Origin: Lacticaseibacillus yichunensis
GTDB lineage: Bacteria; Bacillota; Bacilli; Lactobacillales; Lactobacillaceae
NCBI RefSeq assembly: GCF_003946405.1
Contig: NZ_RHOG01000005.1
Span: 1 to 64,000 of the forward strand
DNA: 64,000 nucleotides
Direction: 5' to 3'
Shown in pieces: positions 43,787 through 53,845 of the stretch; within the stretch, counting starts at the first letter, position 1; every line of letters begins with the position of its first letter. The notes below the pieces were generated by a model. The model saw only the letters and a program-made list of their open reading frames with translations, did not search any database and was not told where the DNA came from. The position numbers and the translations under genes were made by a program.

Positions 43787-46700
43787 TCGTTTCATCCTTC
43801 CTCTTCAGCCGCATCATCATGACGGCTGCGCCGCCGACGATTGCCGCACCAAGGCCAATTGCCGCAACTGCGACCTGATCAGCCTTTTCGGTCAGCAACC
43901 CCGTATCGGCCTTTGTTGCAGATGCTGTTTTCGCAGCAGTCGCTTTTGCCTTTGATGTCTTTGTCGTCGAAGCCTTTTGTGCAGCACGTGCAGCTGTTGC
44001 AGCCGCAACGTTCGCAGCGCCTGTCGTCAGACTGCCTGTCGCATGGCCAACGATTGCCATAATATCCATTCCGGCAGGCATCAATGAAGCGGACGTCGTG
44101 GACCGTGCACTGGCCGTACCCGCAGTCGCCGCTGGTTGTGCAACAGTGAGTGGTGCCGCAGTCGTCTTTTTCGCAATCGTCGCTTCCGTTGGCGCAGTCT
44201 TGGCTTTCGTTGTTGCTGACGCTTCAGTCGCCGGTTGAACCGGTGCTGCTACTGTCTGAGTTGCAGTTGGCAATGCCACGTGGACGTTCTTGACCTTGCT
44301 GACGTTACCCGCATCATCGATCGTCCGCGCTTTGATATCTGTGGTTTCCGTGACCTTGAATGGCTCGCTGTAAGTCAACCAGGTCTGGCCGCCATCCAGG
44401 CTATACTGCAGATGTGTCATCGCCGCAGCCGTTTCGGTCATCGTCTTGTCATAGCCGAGGGTCACGGTCGCCGAATCCTGCGCTAGATCACTCAGCGAGG
44501 CGGTTGGCGTCGCGGCGATCAGCGGGAAGACATTCGTCACGTGATAGGTCACAACATCGGATTCATTGCCGTACTTGTCAGTCGCCTTGAACTGAACATC
44601 GCCGTTCAAGCCTTTGATGACGCCATTGCTGTAATCACTCCAAGTCTTGCCATTATCGAGACTGAACTGGATCTGCGCCTTTTGCGCCTGAGTCGCGCTC
44701 AGCAAAACTGGCTTGTTCGTGATCTTCGTTGTCGACGCTTTGACTTTTGGTGCCGCTGGCTTGGCTGTGGAATGGTGAACCAACAGCGTCGCCGCGGTCA
44801 TGTTTTGATAGGAGTCATAAAGCGCGAGCTGGAAGTAATGATCCCCGTCAAAATCCGTCAGCGGCAGGGTCTTACTGAAGTTGTACTTGTCATGACCACT
44901 GAACTTCGCGATCAACGCACCATCAGTCGGATCGTGGTACTCTTCGTCGCCGTTGATGTACAGCGTATAACCAGAGAGGTCGTCATTTCCCCAACCGGAC
45001 AGTGTATAGGTGTCCTTGTTGGTCCAGATCTCGTAATCGACACCCTTTTTGGTCGAAACTTGCCAGGTGTCGCCATCATCGGTGTAGAGCTGTGGGAAGA
45101 CCGTATCCAGCGCGACCCCGAAGTTCCCTTCAGCGATCTCACCAGTCGCCTTGCTCGTATATTCATACGTCACAAAACGATCTTCCGTGGCACCCATCTT
45201 CAGATCGTAGGTGAAGGTCGTGTTACCGGCTTGGTCTGTGGTAAGGGTCGGTTTATTCAGAGGATCATCTGGATCGTTTGAATGGCCGAGAATGACAAAA
45301 TCTTTCAGCGCATCGGTGTTCACAACACCTTTGACCACAAAGACGCCCTTATCCGCATCATAGCCATTGGCAGCGGCATTCTTGCCGGTATATTGCACCA
45401 TCCCAGCGTCGGTAATGTTGTTGAACTTCACAGAATCGGTGGTACCGGTCTGCCGGACCAGAATTGAATCGGAAAGCCCATCGAGCTCTTCATCGCTCCC
45501 GAACTCGCCACTGTAGGCATATGCCGAGATGATGTTATCGCCAGGGTACCCCGTGTCGTAACTACTCAACAATTCCTCAGCGGAAAGGCCGCTTGTGGAA
45601 GGATCGGTCCCAACCATCTTGAAGGTCGCGTTGAACTTATTCGTGTCCTTATCCAAGTTGAATTCAAAATTCTGTGGCGACGCCTGATAATTGGCAAAGA
45701 TCTCAGCGTCAAACACACCGCCGACGCCATCAAAGGTCGTCCCTGCCTGGTCATCAACTGAGCCATTGACCACAAAGTAAGGGGCGCTGTTGGTGTACAT
45801 TTGGATGTACTGGCCGTTGTAATAGGTCCGCGTTGCGCCGGATTTTTCCAGGGTTACAGACGGCAATACAGCCCAGTTGAACGCGATCTTTTTGATCACG
45901 CGCACCTGCTTGTTATCAAGCGAGAAGACCAGTTCCTTGGTGCTTGGTTCCAGCTTGATGTGGGCTGTGAAAGTCCCGTCATCATTGATGGTCACAAGCT
46001 GCCCATTGATGTAAAAATCGCGGGTGAAGTAGCCATAAAGTGTATAGGTCCCAGTCTTCGCATCATAGTAGGAGGAACTGTTGGCACTTTCATTTTCGCC
46101 ATCATAAACGTTATACAAGATCAGTTGGCTACCAGACTGGTTGGTATCTGCACTCAGGGCAAACTTGCTCTGCGTCAGATTATCCGCGTTGTCCTGGATG
46201 CTGAGGATGATCTCGTTTTTCCCTGTTTCAAGGTACTTATTCAGACTGCTGTGCAGGGTCAGGTCAAACTTTTTGCTCGTCAGCAGTTGATCCGCCTTTG
46301 GATCCTGGTTGATGTAATCCGCAAGCGAAGCGCTGTTATCGAGATGGTAAGCCGCCGAATCGCTGGCCCCATTGACGCTGATACCAATCGCTGAGTAGTT
46401 GTTGAGTCCACTCAGATTATCGGTGACCGTCCCGGTGACATGATAGCCATCCGCCTTTTTGACCAATTGCACATTCTTGAAGACCGGATTTGTCACATCG
46501 ATTTTGACGGGCATCTTGATTGTTTCAGGCTGCGGGTCTTTGGTATCCGGTGTCGCTGTGACGTTGTAGTAATACTGGCCTTCCGGAAGTTGGGCCATCA
46601 CGCCGGTCTTGGTGTCGTACTTGCTGCCGTCAAATGTCCCAGCGCTGAAGGAGATCGAATTATTGATCGTCACTTCTTCGCCGCGGTTGGTCACATAATG

Positions 46701-49616
46701 GCGAGTGGTGTTGTTTTCGGTATTCAGCGTCCGCACCGTCTTGCCACTCTCGTCTGTGATGTACTCGGTCAATTTCTTGACGTTCCGATTTGTCATCAGA
46801 TACGGTGAGGCAACATCGCGGTACTCATCCCCGTTTGGTGAGATTGCCACTTTATCTTCGTTAACATAGGCTGGATAGTCCGCCAGTGCATCACCGAAGG
46901 AACCATCCGCGGCCATGTTTTGATAGGTCGAGTAGTCAAAATCAAGACCCAAAATATCGCCGTAGCTGTCCTGTAAGAAATTCAGGTTATAGGTCGAATC
47001 ATCATGGCCTGCGACACCATCAAAAAGTGTCTGGCTCTGAAGATTGTCCCAATCACCAAAGAATGAGGTCACAGGCATCGACAGATCTGGCTGACCATCT
47101 TGACTGGTGAAACCGATGAAGCCTTCTGCCCACTGATCATTTTTAAAGGTGCTCGGCAACGTCAATGTCACTTTGACAGTGGCGGTCTTGCCAGCCGCGA
47201 TTGAAATCGTCTGCTGATCCGCGGTCATGGTTGCGCCTGCGATCTTGGTATCATAGGTGACTTTCGTGTCATCGATCGCCTTGGTGTAAACACCACCAAA
47301 ATCGTTGTATTTATAATTGGCAGTCGTGCTCCCGTTGTTGGTCAAGGTCACGGTAAAGGTCTGACTGCGGCCATTCAGCTCACCAAGGGCCGCCGCCCCG
47401 GTGCCATCTTCGTAGCTGAGTGCCACGTTGTTTGCAACAGCATTTGCGATCTGAATATTCCCAGCGCCTTGCAAGCGCGGCGAATAAGGTGCGTTATCGT
47501 GATCTGGATCGGTCAGCGGGGTCGCCGTATTTTGTGACATCAGCTTGGCCGTGTTGACCAGATCAAGGCCACTCAGTGAGGTGGTGGCCTTCAGGTGTTG
47601 CGCGATCAACGTTTCCGCCCCTGCAACCACCGGTGATGCCATCGAGGTTCCACTCATATCCTGATATTTGTTGTTGTTCGCCAGCGACCACAGATGACCA
47701 CCAGGTGCGGTGATATCAGGCTTGGCGCTCAGGTCAGAGCTCGGGCCCCAAGTGCTGTAACTCGACATCTTGCCATAATCCGCATTGTCGTCGACAACAT
47801 ATTTGACTGGGGAAAGCTGATATTTCGTGCTGGTATGTGCGCGAACCTCCGCCAGCAACTTCACACCGTTTTCGTGGGTGATATAAATTGTCGGGATATT
47901 TGCACCATCATCATCCAAGTTAGCCTCATAATCGGCATCCCCGTCTGTGGCGTTGTTGATAATGATCAGCCCAGCAGCCCCGGCGCTCAGCGCATTTTTC
48001 TCCTTATCGGCAAACGAATTATCGCCACGAGAAACCACCGCAATGCGGCCGGTCACGGCAAGGCCGTCGTAATCTGACAGGAACCCACGGCCGGCATCCC
48101 CATCCGCAACTTTTGCGATCGGATCCCCACCCGTCAGTTTCGTTGTTTTGTCCGGTACGACCACGATCTGCTTGTTCGTTGGGAACTGAAGATCCTTCAA
48201 CGTGGAGGTATAGGTACTCATCTGCATCTTCAGCGGCCCGCCAAACAGCTCTTCGCCATCGCGGGAGAACGTGATCGCCGAGCGATCCAGCTTTTCATTT
48301 TCGGAGGATGCAACGGTGATCGCATTTTTGGCGATCGCCGGTGATGCAAGAGTCGAATCATCCGTCCAGTCATTGATGGTGGTGTTTTCGGTGCCGCCAT
48401 TCATCATCCAGCCGGCATTCCCATCATTGCCCGCTGCGACAACAGGAATGACGCCTGCTTCAGCCGCGCGGTCCAACGCTTCAACTTCCGCCGAAATACT
48501 TGAGGCCCCAGTACTGATCGAGCCAAGGGACATGTTGATGACATCGGCATCGAGCTTGACCGAGTCTTCGATTGCTTCGATGATCACATCAGACAGCGGG
48601 CCGACCGTGTTGGTGTTTGGAAAGACCTTCATATCCAGCAGCTGGGCCTCTGGTGCGACCCCGACAACAGAATCCGTGTTGTCTGGATTTTCGCCATTAG
48701 CGGCCGCGATCCCAGCAACGTGCATCCCATGCATATCTTCTGAGGAATCATAGATCTGCGTGTCGCTCCCTTCGCCGTAGTTATGGGCAAAAGGTACCTT
48801 GGCGCTGGAATAGACCCCTTAGCCAAGTTCTTTGATCTTAGATTCTGCCGCGGACTTGGTGATCTTCGCGGTCGATGGATCCGTCAACCGAAGATCCTTA
48901 TGGGTCGGATCGATCCCACTATCGATGATCGCGATGACCATGCCTTGGCCAGTCAGAGAATATTTCTCCCAGGCCGCCTGTCCTTGGACTGAAGTGTCCG
49001 CGAACACATCCTGTTTCTGCGTGACATCGGCGACTTCAACGGACTTGACGCCCTTGATTGCCTCGATATCCGCCAGCTGTCCGACTTGTGCATCGATGGA
49101 AAAACCATTCAGCAAGTAGCCAAATTCTTCGGCGACCTTATTGCCTGTCAGTTTTTCGACCTTATCCTGCACAGTCTCCTGTTTGTCCAGCACCTTGTCT
49201 TCCGCAGCGTTTGCGGCCGCTGTGCTTTGGCGCTGGTCATCGTTTTTGGCCAATGCGGATTCGCCGTTGACCATTACGATGACACGAACGGTCTCCTCGG
49301 AGGCTTTTTCCAAGGTGAGGTCCTTCGTATTCAGTCCTTTTGCTTCGAGCTGGGCCTTGACCCCCTTGAGGTAGGTCGACTGCAGCGTCTTTTGGGTGCT
49401 GCTGTCAGTACTGCGGACAAGTGCCGCGGCCTTTTCCTCGGCAGTCTGTCCTGTCCCCTCCGCCGTTTTCGCCGGCGTGAAGCTCACGGTCGAGGCGACT
49501 GCCGCCTGGACCGCTTGAACATCGGTCGCGATGGTGGTGGCTGTGCCCAACACGATGGTGGACAGCAGGATCAGCCCCGCGCGCCGATTAAAATGTGATG
49601 ACCGGTGTTTCTTCAT
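43773..49616 (-). pseudogene. Lactocepin-like cell-envelope S8 protease interrupted by in-frame TAA
   Basis: A subtilisin-like protease of about 1950 codons in one frame, except for TAA at 48819-48821. The first part (49616 to 48822) holds the signal peptide (MKKHRSSHF...VQA), the propeptide and the catalytic Asp in IAIIDSGIDPTHKD. The second part continues GVYSSAKVPFAHNYGEGSD and contains the catalytic His in MHGMHVAGIAA, a PA insert, and the catalytic Ser in MSGTSMASPVVAG. The Fn3-like A domain, helical and Ig-like B domains and a low-complexity stalk follow. The C-terminus has a membrane helix and basic tail but no LPxTG motif. The stop lies between Asp and His, so the short product cannot be active. 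The ribosome site GAGGGGG before 49616 is good. It is an operon with the giant LRR gene. A sequencing error or a real strain-specific loss are both possible. Confidence 0.88.
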
Positions 49617-49619
49617 CAA

Positions 49620-50182
49620 AACGAACCCCCTCCAACAGCAAACCGCCGCATTTTCGCTGACCATCCCTGATTCCGCAAAAACCCTTTGTCCATGCGGTCG
49701 TCATCTGCCCCACACTGCTGCGATGACGGCCCGCCACGGTCGGTGTTTCTGCCCAGATAACGAAACGCCGGCTATTTGATGTCTACAATAAATGAGTGCA
49801 AACCAACGAGAAAATTAGATTTACATTAATTTTATCTGATGTTTGCAAAGTATATCCTCAGCAAAGGCTCGAATCAACGACTGAATTAAATATTTATTAA
49901 TATTAATTAACCTGGTGTTCAAGTTTTTGCGAAACATAACCATTACACTACTAAACGACGCATTTTAACGCGGATTTTCGACGCCTTGCTTTGGCAACCG
50001 CAATGTTGGTAAATAACACGAAGTAAATGAATAATCGAATGGGAATGTGAATTTTACGAACCAGGTTTTGCCCGCCTCATACATTTGTGTAAAAATCGTG
50101 GAGTTTCTAATTTATCTCTAATGTTACGGCCGGTTCGAAACCGGATGCTCAGCCAAAAAATAACGTCAAATTTTTTCGCAAC
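49620..50182. other. AT-rich region upstream of the protease operon
   Basis: About 560 bp. A promoter for the protease operon may lie on the minus strand at TTGATT (49872-49877), 17 nt, TATACT (49849-49854), which would give a leader of about 230 nt. No gene is visible. Confidence 0.5.
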
Positions 50183-50222
50183 AAAAAAACCAGGGCAAAC
50201 TTTTTTCAGCTTGTCCTGGTTT
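50183..50222 (-). terminator. Terminator of the HesB-like gene
   Basis: CCAGGACAAGC pairs with GTTTGCCCTGG, followed by T7 on the minus strand. Confidence 0.85.
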
Positions 50223-50255
50223 TGTCATGCTATTCAATTCGTGATGGCTGAGACC

Positions 50256-50660
50256 TTAGCAGATCTTGCCGCCGAGGGTCTCCATTTCCTTGCGTTTCGC
50301 ATCATCGTCTTGCGGGGCCTCTGGTGCGTCTTCAAGTGTGACCGCGCCGTCGAGCATGCCGCTGTCATCGCTAAGGACCAGCGCGCCGAGCTTGTGATCC
50401 AGCGCAAGGCCGTGGCCGAGGTACATCGTTTCAGGCATCGCGGTGGTCAAGTTGAGCCCCGCATTGTTGTCGATCACAACATCGTAATCGCTGTCGGCGT
50501 GAGCGCTGCGGACCAGCTGGAACTTGTTGCCGATCGCACAGGAGCCACCGAGTTTCGAGAACTTGCTACTACCATCATCAAGCGCAAGGAACAAATGCTG
50601 GTCCTTGGCGACTTTATCTTGTAAGTACTCCATTGCTGCTGGTTTGATATTGATTTGCAT
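50256..50660 (-). CDS. HesB/IscA-like iron-sulfur biosynthesis family protein
   Basis: Protein of 134 residues resembling the firmicute HesB-like family: MQINIKPAAMEYLQDK, LFLALDDGSSKFSKLGGSCAIGNKFQLV, and a central NNAGLNLTTAMPETMYLGHGLALDHK. The three Cys of true A-type carriers are not conserved (one Cys in GGSCAIG, one at the C-terminus). A role in iron-sulfur assembly is therefore uncertain. The start at 50660 is preceded by AAGG at good spacing. Monocistronic. Confidence 0.8.
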   Translation of the reverse strand: MQINIKPAAMEYLQDKVAKDQHLFLALDDGSSKFSKLGGSCAIGNKFQLVRSAHADSDYDVVIDNNAGLNLTTAMPETMYLGHGLALDHKLGALVLSDDSGMLDGAVTLEDAPEAPQDDDAKRKEMETLGGKIC

Positions 50661-50769
50661 GATGATCATCCTTTCGTCGGGGCTTTAGATTGTGCACAAC
50701 CTTTTTACAGTTTCTATTATACCCGATCTGCGTCCGCGGTCAACAACAACTTACTTAAATTCAGTATAA

Positions 50770-51100
50770 CCGACTTCATCCACATGATGCACGGATTGTC
50801 CCCAGCATTTATCCACATGTGCAAAACCCGAGACGCTATCACTGGTGGTCAGCTGATCTTTTGACACCACTTTTTGCGCCGGAAAAAATCAAGTTTTTTT
50901 TTTATAATCAACACTTATCCACACCGTCTGATCGTTCGATTTACTTTTGTGAAAACGGTGAACCCGTTGATAAAACTGGCCGAACGCTTGTTCATTGCCG
51001 TGCAAACTTTTTTTGTCCACAGGTTGTGCACATGTTGTGGGAAAATCTATTCACACCCGCTAAACTGAGTTATGAACAGTATCCACAGAGTTATCCACAG
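50770..51100. promoter_or_regulatory. DnaA-box cluster next to htrA
   Basis: Perfect DnaA boxes TTATCCACA at 50808-50816, 50915-50923 and 51091-51099. One-mismatch boxes at 50775-50783 (TCATCCACA), 51013-51021 (TTGTCCACA), 51024-51032 (TTGTGCACA), 51047-51055 (CTATTCACA), 51070-51078 (TTATGAACA) and 51079-51087 (GTATCCACA). An AT-rich stretch lies at 50880-50912. No dnaA or dnaN is nearby. In B. subtilis a DnaA-binding cluster is known near yydA (rlmH), close to the wal locus; this may be the counterpart. Confidence 0.8.
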
Positions 51101-51278
51101 GTCGGCCTTGTGGTTATCCCCGGGGCGAATTCACACTTGACAACTGAAAACTGAACGATTTTTCGAGATCGTCTCAGAACATCCATAATTGGCCAGCGGT
51201 TGTCCAACTTCATCAGGTATTGGCCAATAAAATTCGTCTGTTCCGAATTTTCCGCTGGCCGGCCTGCAAAACGCACAC

Positions 51279-51323
51279 AAATAGGCCACCGGTTAGGAAT
51301 TTTCCCCAACCTGGTGGCCTATT
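51279..51323 (-). terminator. Terminator of htrA
   Basis: AATAGGCCACC and GGTGGCCTATT form a long stem, extended by GGTT/AACC, with a short T run on the minus strand. It lies about 10 bp beyond the stop. Confidence 0.8.
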
Positions 51324-51333
51324 GACGGGATGA

Positions 51334-52788
51334 TCAGTTGCTTGAGCTCTGACTATCCGTGGACGAGGTGCTCAGCTGCTCAGTGGTCTGAGTCAGCTTG
51401 AGGCTGATCGTCTTCTTGGTGCTTTGGTGATAATACGTGATCTTCACGGTGTCGCCAACGCTGTGCTTGTACAGGGCGGTGTGCAGCTCCGCGACGGACG
51501 AAACCGCGGTGCCGTCGATGGCCGTGATCACGTCATATTGCTGCAGGCCAGCCTTCTTTGCGATCGAGGTGTCGGTGAACCCGGCGACCACCACGCCAGC
51601 CGTGATGCTGCTTGGCAACTTGAGCAGGCTCTCCTGCTGATCAGAGGTCACACTGGACAGATCGCGGACCGTAACGCCAAGCGCCGGGCGAACGACCTTG
51701 CCGTTTGCGACAAGCTGATTGATGATCGAAACGACTTCGTTAGACGGAATGGCAAAGCCCATCCCTTCGATCGTGGCGTTGGAATTGCTGGTACCAGACA
51801 GCTTCATCGAGTTGATTCCGATGACCTGGCCCGACAAATTGATCAGTGGGCCGCCAGAATTACCGGAGTTGATCGCGGCATCGGTCTGGATGACGGTCGC
51901 TTGGCCGGTTGTCTGGCCGGTGGTCTCATCGGTGGTGTCAACGGTCCGGCTGGTAGCCGAAATGATGCCCTGGGTCACGGACGTCGCGTACTGAGAGCCC
52001 AGCGGCGAGCCGATTGCGAGCACAGTCTGCCCAGCGGCGATCTTGCTGGAGTCGCCAAAGCTTGCAACGGTGGTGACTTTGCTACCGTCGATGCTGAGCA
52101 CTGCAAGATCGGTGTCTTCATCGGTGCCGACGAGCTTGGCGGTCACTTTGCTACCGTCGCTCATGATGACTTCAAGGGCGTCGCTGCCTTCGACCACGTG
52201 GTAGTTGGTGACGATGTAGGCCTTACCGTCTTTCTTTTCATAAATGACGCCAGAGCCTTCGCCGTATTCCTCAAGCGATCCAGAATCGGAGCTGGAAGAG
52301 TTGCTATCAGAATCGTCGGAAGAGCCCGAGCCGTAACTGTCGCTGGAGCCTGAGCCATCGCTACTGGAACCCCAGCCGTTGCCGAAGATATCGCCAAATG
52401 AATCGAGGCCGCTGCTCGTGCTTTGGGCCTTTTGCATGTTGACGACGGAAACGACCGCTTTTTCAACTTTTGCAAAAGCCGTTTGCGAAGCCGAGCTTTC
52501 ATTGACCGACACATTGGAGACTTGTGTCGTGCCCGCCTTTTGCGTGGTCGAGGTGACGCCCAGGTCTTGGCCTTGAGCGGTCTTGGTGAAGCCGTAGTAC
52601 GCAGCCCCACCGCCGACGCCACCGCCGATCAGCGCGGCAACAACGGCAACGAGCGCGGTCGACTTGAGCCCGCTGCGCCGTTTCTTCGGCTGCGGTGCCG
52701 CCGCATTGAGTGCTTGACGCGACTGTGACAATGGTGCGCCTGTGATTGGATCGAATTTCTTTTCTTGATCGTTATTTTGATTATCCAT
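51334..52788 (-). CDS. htrA: Serine protease HtrA (Do-like)
   Basis: Membrane-anchored quality-control protease of 484 residues. Cytoplasmic N-terminus, one membrane helix (about 43-68), a Ser/Gly/Asp-rich linker (about 125-170), then a trypsin-like domain with catalytic His in IVTNYHVVEG, Asp in DEDTDLAVL and Ser in AINSGNSGGPLI. A PDZ domain (about 370-465) contains GVVVAGFTDTSIAKKAGLQQYDVITAIDG. It degrades misfolded exported proteins. It normally follows walJ; here a structured repeat array and a broken hicB separate the two. Confidence 0.95.
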   Translation of the reverse strand: MDNQNNDQEKKFDPITGAPLSQSRQALNAAAPQPKKRRSGLKSTALVAVVAALIGGGVGGGAAYYGFTKTAQGQDLGVTSTTQKAGTTQVSNVSVNESSASQTAFAKVEKAVVSVVNMQKAQSTSSGLDSFGDIFGNGWGSSSDGSGSSDSYGSGSSDDSDSNSSSSDSGSLEEYGEGSGVIYEKKDGKAYIVTNYHVVEGSDALEVIMSDGSKVTAKLVGTDEDTDLAVLSIDGSKVTTVASFGDSSKIAAGQTVLAIGSPLGSQYATSVTQGIISATSRTVDTTDETTGQTTGQATVIQTDAAINSGNSGGPLINLSGQVIGINSMKLSGTSNSNATIEGMGFAIPSNEVVSIINQLVANGKVVRPALGVTVRDLSSVTSDQQESLLKLPSSITAGVVVAGFTDTSIAKKAGLQQYDVITAIDGTAVSSVAELHTALYKHSVGDTVKITYYHQSTKKTISLKLTQTTEQLSTSSTDSQSSSN

Positions 52789-52905
52789 TACGAAGTCCCT
52801 CCTCGGTGATCTGCTCCGTTTCTACAAGACATATATTAACGGGTGTCTGTGATGAATTTATGAAGAAGGATTGCACTTTCTTTCAATTGTGTGACATTTG
52901 AAAAA

Positions 52906-53494
52906 GGGTGCGCAGGTGCGCGGGATGGTGGGGCAACTAATTTGGCTTGAGCGCTTGATAGCGCACTTGGCTATCGAGTGCTCGAGACAATTAGATGACC
53001 CCACCATGCGCACCGGAGCCCGACTACAAAAAGGGTGCGCAGCGCGGCGTTTAGGTCTGAGCAGCTAACTTGGCCCTGGCGCTTGGGGCGCACTTCGCCC
53101 CGAGTGACGGGGACAGTTAGATGCCTCAGACCTGCCGCGCGGAGCCCGACTGAAAAAGGGTGCGGAGGCTCGCGTTTAGGGGTGGGCAGTTAGCTTGGCC
53201 TAGGTGCTTGGGGCCGCTCTTAGCCCCGAGTGCCTAGGTCAGCTAAATGTCCCACCCCTGCGAGCCGGAGCCCGACTGAAAAAGGGTGCGGAGGCTCGCG
53301 TTTAGGGGTGGGCAGTTAGCTTGGCCTAGGTGCTTGGGCCGCTCTTAGCCCCGAGTGACGGGGACAGTTAGATGCCTCAGACCTGCCGCGCGGAGCCCGA
53401 CTGAAAAGGGTGCGGAGGCTCGCGTTTAGGGGTGGGCAGTTAGCTTGGCCTAGGTGCTTGGGGCGCACTTCGCCCCGAGTGCCTAGGTCAGCTA
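52906..53494 (+). repeat. Family B structured repeat array, about 4.7 units
   Basis: Units start at 52906, 53033, 53158, 53284 and 53408, each with GGGTGCG after an A-rich spacer. The first four end with GGAGCCCGACT; the last is cut at 53494. Each forms a long hairpin, but the arm sequences differ: unit 1 CTTGATAGC/GCTATCGAG, unit 2 CTTGGGGCG/CGCCCCGAG. Unit 4 combines the left arm of unit 3 with the right arm of unit 2, so its stems mismatch, as expected after unequal recombination. The last unit runs into the 3' end of hicB. Confidence 0.9.
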
Positions 53495-53758
53495 TCCTTC
53501 TTGGCCTTTTCGCGATACCGCCCGGTCATAGTCACAGCGATGTATGCAACGGTCTCATTCGCTTCAAGATGCCATTTTGAGTGGTCTTGGACAGCAGGAT
53601 AGTCCTCGCGATGGCGTCCGCGGCCTCGATCGCGGCGTGCACGTGGTCATCCCCTTGCGTGACCATCCCCGGGATATTGGGGCTGGTCACGGTAATATAA
53701 TGGCCGTCATCATTATTTTCCTGAAAGATGACCGGAAAAGTAGAACTTTATTCTGCAT
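53488..53758 (-). pseudogene. hicB-like antitoxin remnant
   Basis: Starts at ATG 53758 with AGGAGGG upstream. The first frame reads MQNKVLLF. One missing base in a T run shifts it; the next frame gives PVIFQENNDDGHYITVTSPNIPGMVTQGDD, the HicB signature, then HAAIEAADAIA. After a second shift a third frame reads EDYPAVQDHSKWHLEANE and TVAYIAVTMTGRYREKAKKD, ending in a TGA (53488-53490) inside the repeat array. The gene is thus frameshifted at least twice and cut at its C-terminus. No hicA toxin is visible. Confidence 0.75.
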
Positions 53759-53775
53759 GAATTTTCCCTCCTAAT

Positions 53776-53806
53776 AAAAAGCCCAGGACGCACCAACGTC
53801 CCAGGC
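53776..53806 (-). terminator. Terminator of walJ
   Basis: GCC and GGACG arms with a two-base internal loop, followed by T5 on the minus strand. It lies about 40 bp past the walJ stop. Confidence 0.75.
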
Positions 53807-53845
53807 TGAACACCCTCACACATCATTAACCGCTGCCCGCGACGT

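Noticed and set aside
50690-51170. Calling the DnaA-box cluster the chromosomal origin
   Set aside because: No dnaA, dnaN, rpmH or recF is nearby, and the strand bias suggests the fork comes from the right.
52906-53494. CRISPR array
   Set aside because: Units are about 120 bp palindromes with conserved ends, not short repeats with unique spacers; no cas genes.
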